Assembly (NCBI RefSeq): GCF_007754155.1
Contig: NZ_CP037423.1
Coordinates: forward strand, 4,092,001 to 4,156,000
Direction of reading: 5' to 3'
Source: Stieleria neptunia
GTDB lineage: Bacteria; Planctomycetota; Planctomycetia; Pirellulales; Pirellulaceae
DNA: 64,000 nt
Shown here: in pieces, positions 59,435-64,000 of the stretch
Position numbering within the stretch: position 1 is the first letter of the stretch
Layout: the number at the start of each line of letters is the position of its first letter
Translations under genes and position numbers: made by a program
The notes under the pieces: model-generated
Told to the model about the DNA's origin: nothing
What the model saw: the letters and a program-made list of their open reading frames with translations, nothing else
Database searches by the model: none

Positions 59435-61288
59435 TTACGGCCGGGTGGCGATGCGGTCGCTGGAGTTGCGGATGGCGTGGCGGTAGTAAGATTCCAGGCA
59501 CAGCGTCGCCATCGCGGTCGTGTACACCGTGCCTCCGTATCCACCCCAGACGGTGTCGGCCGGCCAGCTTCCGTCGGCGCGCTGGGTCGCCAACAAGCGG
59601 TCTTTGAGTGCCGTGTTCCAACGCTCCCAAGCTTCGTCTTGCAATTGATGCAGGGCCAGCGTGGCGTAGTACCAGTAATAATAATTGTCTTGCCGCGTTC
59701 CCGGCAACGACTCCATCAAGTAGCGTTCGGCTTCGTCGATTTCGGCTTGCGGAACGTCTTCGCCGATCAGCAACCGCGTCGCCAACGCTTCGGCCGTCAT
59801 CGTTCGGCTGGTCGCTTCGCCGGGGCGATAGCATGCCAGCCCACCTCGCCCGGCGCGAACGCTGCGCAAGAACCTGGCGACGCCCGCGACGGTTTCACGT
59901 TCGATCGTGATCCCCGCCCGTTTGCCTCCGTCGAGCACCATCGCTTGCCAGCCCAGTTGGCTGAGATCACCGGGATCGCCGCGTGTGTAGCGCCAGCCAC
60001 CGGTGACCGGGTGCTGCATGCGCACGGTGTGGGCGATCGCGCGCCGCGACGATTCGATCGCGGATTGGTCGTTCGTCATCACCGCGGCTTCGCACAGTGA
60101 CAGTGCGGCCATCGAATGACAGTAGCTGGCGGCGTAGACCGTCGCGTTGCCGCTGAGTGATCCGTCGGGGTGCTGGGTCTGGATCAGATACGCCAAACCT
60201 CGATAAACGTTTTCGGCGTAGTCGCCCGAGAGATGCGTGTTTCCGGCACCCATCATCGCCAGCAACGAAAGTCCGGTCAGCCCGGTCGCGCTCTTGCTTC
60301 CCGCGCCCGGTCGTCGTTCTCCCAAGGGCATTCGATCTAAACCAGCCCCGGATGCCCGCGGATCCCACGCTCCATCGGGACGTTGCGCCGCGGCCAAGAA
60401 CCGAAGCGCTGCTTTCACCGCGGCTTCGGTTCGCGCGTCGCCGCCGGTTTGTGCGATCGCCAATTGTTTCGCCGCGCCGACCCGGTTGGCAAAATCGGCT
60501 TGTTCGGAGCCGGGGACCACGGCGGATGCGGACCGTGTTGTCGCAGCGGGCGGACTCGGCACCGCAGGCTTGATCGGTTCCGGTGACGGGGCAACCGGCG
60601 GCGCGTTGTTTTGGGGGGGCGACGCAGCGGGATCCGGTTGCGTCGGATCCGGTGTCGCTGCGGCAACCATGGCCGACTCCTCTGGCGTCTCCGTCGCGGC
60701 CGCGCTCTCGGCCAGTTCCAGTTGCGATTGCAGCAACTGATCGAGCGACGCATCGAGTGCTTGCGTGATCTGCTGCAGCGCGGGGCTCATGTCACTCGGC
60801 GCGACGCTCGCCAACGATTCCGGCGCCGGCGGCGATTCGGTGGGTGGCTCAAGCTGCTCCGGCGGATCGACGTCGGCACTTGAATCCTCCGTGACGGGAT
60901 TATCAAACGGTTCGGCCAACAGGTCTTGCAATTCGGCGACGGGCAACGGCTCAATCGACGGTGTGTCCACGTCGCCGGATGCATCGTCGACCGCCAGGTC
61001 TGGATCGAAGGTGGAAAACGTCAGCGCTTCGACACCGCTTGCGTCTGGATCAACCTCCTGTGCCGACGATCCGCCATCCTCCTTGGCCTGGTAGGGCACC
61101 AAATAGATCAGGACGGCGTGCAGGGCCACCGACAGGATCAGGCAGATGGTCCCGGCGGCGCGGCCCTCGCGTTTGGCGCGACGGAACAGCCAAATCGTGA
61201 TCGCCAGCAAAACGACTGCGGCGATCGCGACGGCGTAGATCAGTCGCGGATCGTCCCACAGCCCCGTGATTTGACTGATCAGATTCAA
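59435..61288 (-). CDS. Membrane-anchored alpha/alpha-toroid (prenyltransferase/squalene-cyclase-repeat) protein
   Basis: 617 residues. Two hydrophobic helices at about 17-35 and 47-63 anchor it; residues about 66-260 are Asp/Pro/Ala-rich low complexity; the C-terminal 340 residues contain repeats such as AAVKAALRFLAAAQRPDGAW, GLAYLIQTQHPDGSL, HTVRMQHPVTGGWRY and LLATQRADGSWPADTVWGGY, the QxxDGSW pattern of squalene-cyclase-like alpha/alpha toroids. The catalytic DxDD is not visible, so a binding or scaffold role is more likely than cyclisation. Its ATG overlaps the ExbD-like gene by 4 bases, so it is expressed with the TolQ/ExbD pair. Confidence 0.75.
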   Translation of the reverse strand: MNLISQITGLWDDPRLIYAVAIAAVVLLAITIWLFRRAKREGRAAGTICLILSVALHAVLIYLVPYQAKEDGGSSAQEVDPDASGVEALTFSTFDPDLAVDDASGDVDTPSIEPLPVAELQDLLAEPFDNPVTEDSSADVDPPEQLEPPTESPPAPESLASVAPSDMSPALQQITQALDASLDQLLQSQLELAESAAATETPEESAMVAAATPDPTQPDPAASPPQNNAPPVAPSPEPIKPAVPSPPAATTRSASAVVPGSEQADFANRVGAAKQLAIAQTGGDARTEAAVKAALRFLAAAQRPDGAWDPRASGAGLDRMPLGERRPGAGSKSATGLTGLSLLAMMGAGNTHLSGDYAENVYRGLAYLIQTQHPDGSLSGNATVYAASYCHSMAALSLCEAAVMTNDQSAIESSRRAIAHTVRMQHPVTGGWRYTRGDPGDLSQLGWQAMVLDGGKRAGITIERETVAGVARFLRSVRAGRGGLACYRPGEATSRTMTAEALATRLLIGEDVPQAEIDEAERYLMESLPGTRQDNYYYWYYATLALHQLQDEAWERWNTALKDRLLATQRADGSWPADTVWGGYGGTVYTTAMATLCLESYYRHAIRNSSDRIATRP

Positions 61289-61719
61289 CGGAGGATTCCC
61301 CCGCCTCCGCCCGATTCCACTTTGACGGCGATGCCGATTTGAGCGACGCCGGACCGGCGGACGGTGTGAATGGTTTCTGCGAATCCTTGCAGCGATCCCG
61401 CACTGTCGGCCCGCACGACGACCTTCAAGTCAGGGTATTGGGCAAATTGTGACGCCAAGATCTCGGCCAGCTGTTCGTTGTTGACGACTTGTCCGTCCAG
61501 CAACACGTTTCCTTCGGCGGTCAATTCAACGACGCGTTCATCGGGGACGCGGGAGATCGCGTTCATCGGTCCGACCGACGGCACCGAGACATCGATCCGG
61601 CTTTCCGATTCGCTGAACTTGGTGCCGACCATGAAAAAGATGACGAGCAGGAACACGACGTCGATCATCGGCGTCAAGTTGATCGTCACGTCTTCGTTGG
61701 ATCGGTTTCGTTTGGCCAT
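61285..61719 (-). CDS. ExbD/TolR-family protein
   Basis: 144 residues with one membrane helix near the N-terminus (MIDVVFLLVIFFMVGTKF) holding the conserved membrane Asp of ExbD/TolR, and a periplasmic beta domain ending VVRADSAGSLQGFAETIHT. It forms the stator with the TolQ-like channel and converts proton flow into force on a partner. Encoded 108 bases after the channel gene; that gap contains repeats. Confidence 0.92.
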   Translation of the reverse strand: MAKRNRSNEDVTINLTPMIDVVFLLVIFFMVGTKFSESESRIDVSVPSVGPMNAISRVPDERVVELTAEGNVLLDGQVVNNEQLAEILASQFAQYPDLKVVVRADSAGSLQGFAETIHTVRRSGVAQIGIAVKVESGGGGGILR

Positions 61720-61731
61720 AGGAGTGACTGC

Positions 61732-61826
61732 GTGGCGTAAGCTTCCAGCTTGCGTTGACGAAAGTGGCGTAAGCTTCCAGCTTGCGTTGGGGTGGCGGAA
61801 GACAGGCTGGAAGCCTATCCCACTTG
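61732..61826. repeat. Direct repeat and repeat arm in the TolQ/ExbD gap
   Basis: GTGGCGTAAGCTTCCAGCTT plus GCGTTG occurs at 61732-61757 and again at 61764-61789. After it, GACAGGCTGGAAGCCTATCC (61801-61820) is the right arm of the inverted repeat at 59341-59400. The first block also matches the left arm at 41065. Insertion inside an operon shows that this repeat family can spread between linked genes. Confidence 0.85.
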
Positions 61827-61827
61827 G

Positions 61828-62949
61828 TTAGGCGGCTTTTCGTTTTTTGTTGCGTTGTGATCCGGCGTCTTCGAGACCTTCGGCGGAGATGCAGTCGATG
61901 ACACGTTGGCAAAGTTTTTCGATTTCGCCGAGGTAGCGATCCGATTTGCTGCTGAAATACATGTACGCCAAATAGGCGGGGATCGCGACGGCAAGTCCAC
62001 CGGCGGTGGTCATCAGCGCCATGCTGATTCCGCTGGCCAGCGTTTCCGGACGTCCGATCGAGTTCTGGTCGCTGATCACTTCAAAGGCATCGATCATGCC
62101 GATCACGGTGCCCAACAAACCGATCAAGGGAGCGACGTTGCTGATCGCGTGAAAGACACGCAGGTATTTTTTCAGTCCATCGGAAACCCGATCGCCGGCG
62201 TCCATCACGGCCTGCTCGATTTCAAACATCGGCCGTCCCCAGCGACGCAGTGCCGCCCGAAAGACCTCGCTGACCGGGCAGTCAAACTCTTTGCACAACT
62301 CGGTCGCTTCGTCATAACTGAGGACTCCGTCTTCGACACATTCGGTGAAACGACGGACGAACGGGCGTGGGATCACACGGCTGCGGCGAAGTGCGATCAG
62401 ACGCTCCAAGGACAGCGACAGGACGACCAGCGAACAGATCGCCAGCGGCAGCATCAGCCAACCGCCCGTCATGACCTTGCTGACGAAAGCGGGTGTTTGA
62501 AACCAACTCGCTCCGGCGGTTTCCTCTGCTGCGTTTTCATCGGCGCCGATCTGGCCCGTCGCAGGCCCTTCGGCGGGCAGCGCAGGGATTCCGCCCTGAG
62601 TCGGCTGCGGTTGGCGCTGCGGTTGGCCTTGTCCGCCGGGTTGCATGGCGGTGCGAAACGCGGGTTGCCCCGGAGTCGCCGAATACTGGGGTTGGTTGCC
62701 GTACTGGCCCGGTTGAAACTGGCCGCCGAACTGACCGTTTCTGAATTGCGGCTGCGTTTGGGCCAGTTGCGTTTGGGCTTGGGCGAGATTGATGGTCGAC
62801 ATCCACCACAGCATGCCGAGGGCCAATACGACCACGGGCAGAATGTGGGAAATCAGTCCGGCCAGCCGCCGCGGTCGCCGCTCCGGTCGCAACTGGACCT
62901 TGGAACGCGATTTTCGGGACGGCCGTTTTTTTGAATCAGAATCTTTCAT
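61828..62949 (-). CDS. MotA/TolQ/ExbB proton channel protein
   Basis: 373 residues from the ATG at 62949; the longer frame from 63117 would add 56 residues unlike any secretion signal. A basic N-terminus and one helix (about 31-52) are followed by a Gln/Gly/Pro-rich stretch (about 60-140), unusual for this family, then the TolQ core: SLERLIALRRSR, VAPLIGLLGTVIGMIDAFE and GLAVAIPAYLAYMYF. These are the channel-forming helices of ExbB/TolQ. It is downstream of the TPR gene on the same strand (13 bases). Confidence 0.9.
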   Translation of the reverse strand: MKDSDSKKRPSRKSRSKVQLRPERRPRRLAGLISHILPVVVLALGMLWWMSTINLAQAQTQLAQTQPQFRNGQFGGQFQPGQYGNQPQYSATPGQPAFRTAMQPGGQGQPQRQPQPTQGGIPALPAEGPATGQIGADENAAEETAGASWFQTPAFVSKVMTGGWLMLPLAICSLVVLSLSLERLIALRRSRVIPRPFVRRFTECVEDGVLSYDEATELCKEFDCPVSEVFRAALRRWGRPMFEIEQAVMDAGDRVSDGLKKYLRVFHAISNVAPLIGLLGTVIGMIDAFEVISDQNSIGRPETLASGISMALMTTAGGLAVAIPAYLAYMYFSSKSDRYLGEIEKLCQRVIDCISAEGLEDAGSQRNKKRKAA

Positions 62950-62962
62950 CGATTGGCGTGAA

Positions 62963-64000
62963 TCAGCGTCGCAAACTTGGGGAATGGTAAGACGCGGCGT
63001 CGTCTGGGGAGTCGACGGCTGGGCTGTCGTTTTTCGAACCACCGGACGCAGACCTGGCGGCGCCTGGCAAAACAGCCATCCGGCGGCGTGCTTCGGTCGC
63101 GTACGAACTGTCGGCAAAACGGCCCAGCAGTGCTGAGTAGCAATCTCCGGCCTCGCGTGTCAGCCCCAATTGCTCAAACGACTTGCCGGCTTGCACCAAC
63201 GACGCCGCCACAAAAGGGCCTTCGGGGTCCAGCCCCTCGACCTTGCGGTAGTCGTCGATCGCCTTGGCAAACTGTCGCTGCATCAAGTGGGTTTCGCCGA
63301 TCATCCATTGGGCACGTCCACGCAGCGCCGGTGTGGCGTCGGGGCTGCGAACGACTCGTTCGTAAAGCGATCGCGCGCCGGTCAAGTCGACTTGCCGAAC
63401 CGACAAATCGCCCGCCAACAGATCCACCAACGCAACTTGAACGCCGCTCGACTTAGAGGCTTCATCGCCCAACGCCGTTCTCACACGCTGCAGTCGCCGC
63501 GCGGCTTCGGCGACGTCGGCATGGGCCACCGCGGACTCGGCACAGCGAAGCAGCGTGGCAAAATCGGTCGCGCCGTGATGGTCCACGACATGAGCCCACC
63601 ACTCGGCGGCCTTTGCCCCGCGATCGGTTTGGGTCAGGGCCTCGGCGAACAATCGATCGACGTGCACGCTTCTGCGTTCATCCGCGGTGTTCAAGCCCGT
63701 CGACTCGGCGGCTAGTGCCAGCATCGACCAGCGTCCCGTTCTGCCGGCCCACCGGCAAGCCGACTCGCGAGCCATCCGGGTCGATTCCACCAAGTCGCCG
63801 GAAATCAACGTCGCCGCGATCTGTTCGGCAAACCCAGAGCTTCCCCTCTCCGCGGAATCGTGCAGCAAGACGGCAATCCGTTGACCCGTTTTGTCTTCGG
63901 CGGCCAATCGTTTCAGCAAGACATCAAAGCGTGGCGGTGGAAGTGCGGGGCCGGCAAACAACAACGCTTGGCTGATCAAATCCGCCGACCATTGCTGCGG
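62963..64000 (-). CDS. Tetratricopeptide-repeat protein, cut by the window edge
   Basis: The frame is open to base 64000 on the minus strand, so at least 345 residues are present and the N-terminus lies outside. The visible part consists of helical pairs in the 34-residue TPR pattern (for example ARSLYERVVRSPDATPALRG, AKAIDDYRKVEGLDPEG and EAGDCYSALLGRFADSSY), followed by a Ser/Asp-rich tail. Such repeats bind partner proteins. Transcribed with the TolQ-like gene; a YbgF-like partner role in the envelope machine is inferred. Confidence 0.75.
   Translation of the reverse strand, partial: PQQWSADLISQALLFAGPALPPPRFDVLLKRLAAEDKTGQRIAVLLHDSAERGSSGFAEQIAATLISGDLVESTRMARESACRWAGRTGRWSMLALAAESTGLNTADERRSVHVDRLFAEALTQTDRGAKAAEWWAHVVDHHGATDFATLLRCAESAVAHADVAEAARRLQRVRTALGDEASKSSGVQVALVDLLAGDLSVRQVDLTGARSLYERVVRSPDATPALRGRAQWMIGETHLMQRQFAKAIDDYRKVEGLDPEGPFVAASLVQAGKSFEQLGLTREAGDCYSALLGRFADSSYATEARRRMAVLPGAARSASGGSKNDSPAVDSPDDAASYHSPSLRR

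Overview
The window looks like part of a chromosome of a Pirellulaceae-type planctomycete (Rhodopirellula relatives). The grounds are two very long secreted proteins carrying the planctomycete LEPR-type N-terminal motif, a dockerin-like C-terminus on one of them, a sulfatase fused to a DUF1080 domain, a TIGR03067 protein, a redoxin/cytochrome c/copper-monooxygenase fusion, and many dispersed palindromic intergenic repeats. This placement rests on family knowledge; no 16S gene or marker search was possible.

Region 1 (1-27,640) is one long plus-strand surface-polysaccharide locus that ends at a good intrinsic terminator. It holds the end of a UDP-GlcNAc 2-epimerase gene (wecB), a CDP-paratose-2-epimerase-like sugar epimerase, a Wzm/Wzt-type ABC exporter pair, thirteen glycosyltransferases (GT-B type, GT2, one GT11-like and one STELLO/DUF288), five methyltransferases (four FkbM-type), a WcaF-like acetyltransferase and a polytopic O-antigen ligase/polymerase-like protein. 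Neighbouring genes mostly overlap by 1-20 bases or sit a few bases apart. A 1023-residue LEPR beta-helix surface protein lies in the middle (16,108-19,179). Together the genes would make sugar donors, build a methylated and acetylated glycan, and export it.

Region 2 (27,641-33,495) is a 0.7 kb non-coding stretch with several inverted repeats, then a Wzz/BY-kinase polysaccharide co-polymerase with a C-terminal tyrosine cluster, a membrane-anchored protein with a C-terminal domain that may be BECR-nuclease-like, a small Cys-rich protein, and a minus-strand receiver/HATPase regulator with degenerate ATP-binding boxes.

Region 3 (33,496-41,064) is one 2522-residue modular surface protein: LEPR motif, five jelly-roll-like modules (four followed by an Ig-like domain), Calx-beta-like domains, parallel beta helix, CSLREA-type domain and two dockerin-like EF-hand motifs.

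Region 4 (41,065-49,322) is a minus-strand run: sulfatase-DUF1080, redoxin-cytochrome c-PHM-like protein, LysR regulator, TatD, CdsA and LeuB. Region 5 (49,582-59,250) is mixed housekeeping and accessory genes: a further GT4, a Dabb protein, LigA, tRNA-Met(CAT), a VF530 protein, a CDP-alcohol phosphatidyltransferase, a TIGR03067 protein, an alpha/beta hydrolase, a YdcF-like protein and a coiled-coil secreted protein. Region 6 (59,435-64,000) is a minus-strand group of TPR protein (cut by the window edge), TolQ/ExbB channel, ExbD/TolR and a membrane-anchored alpha/alpha-toroid protein, probably a proton-motive-force-driven envelope machine.

No insertion sequence, prophage, CRISPR array or rRNA gene was seen.
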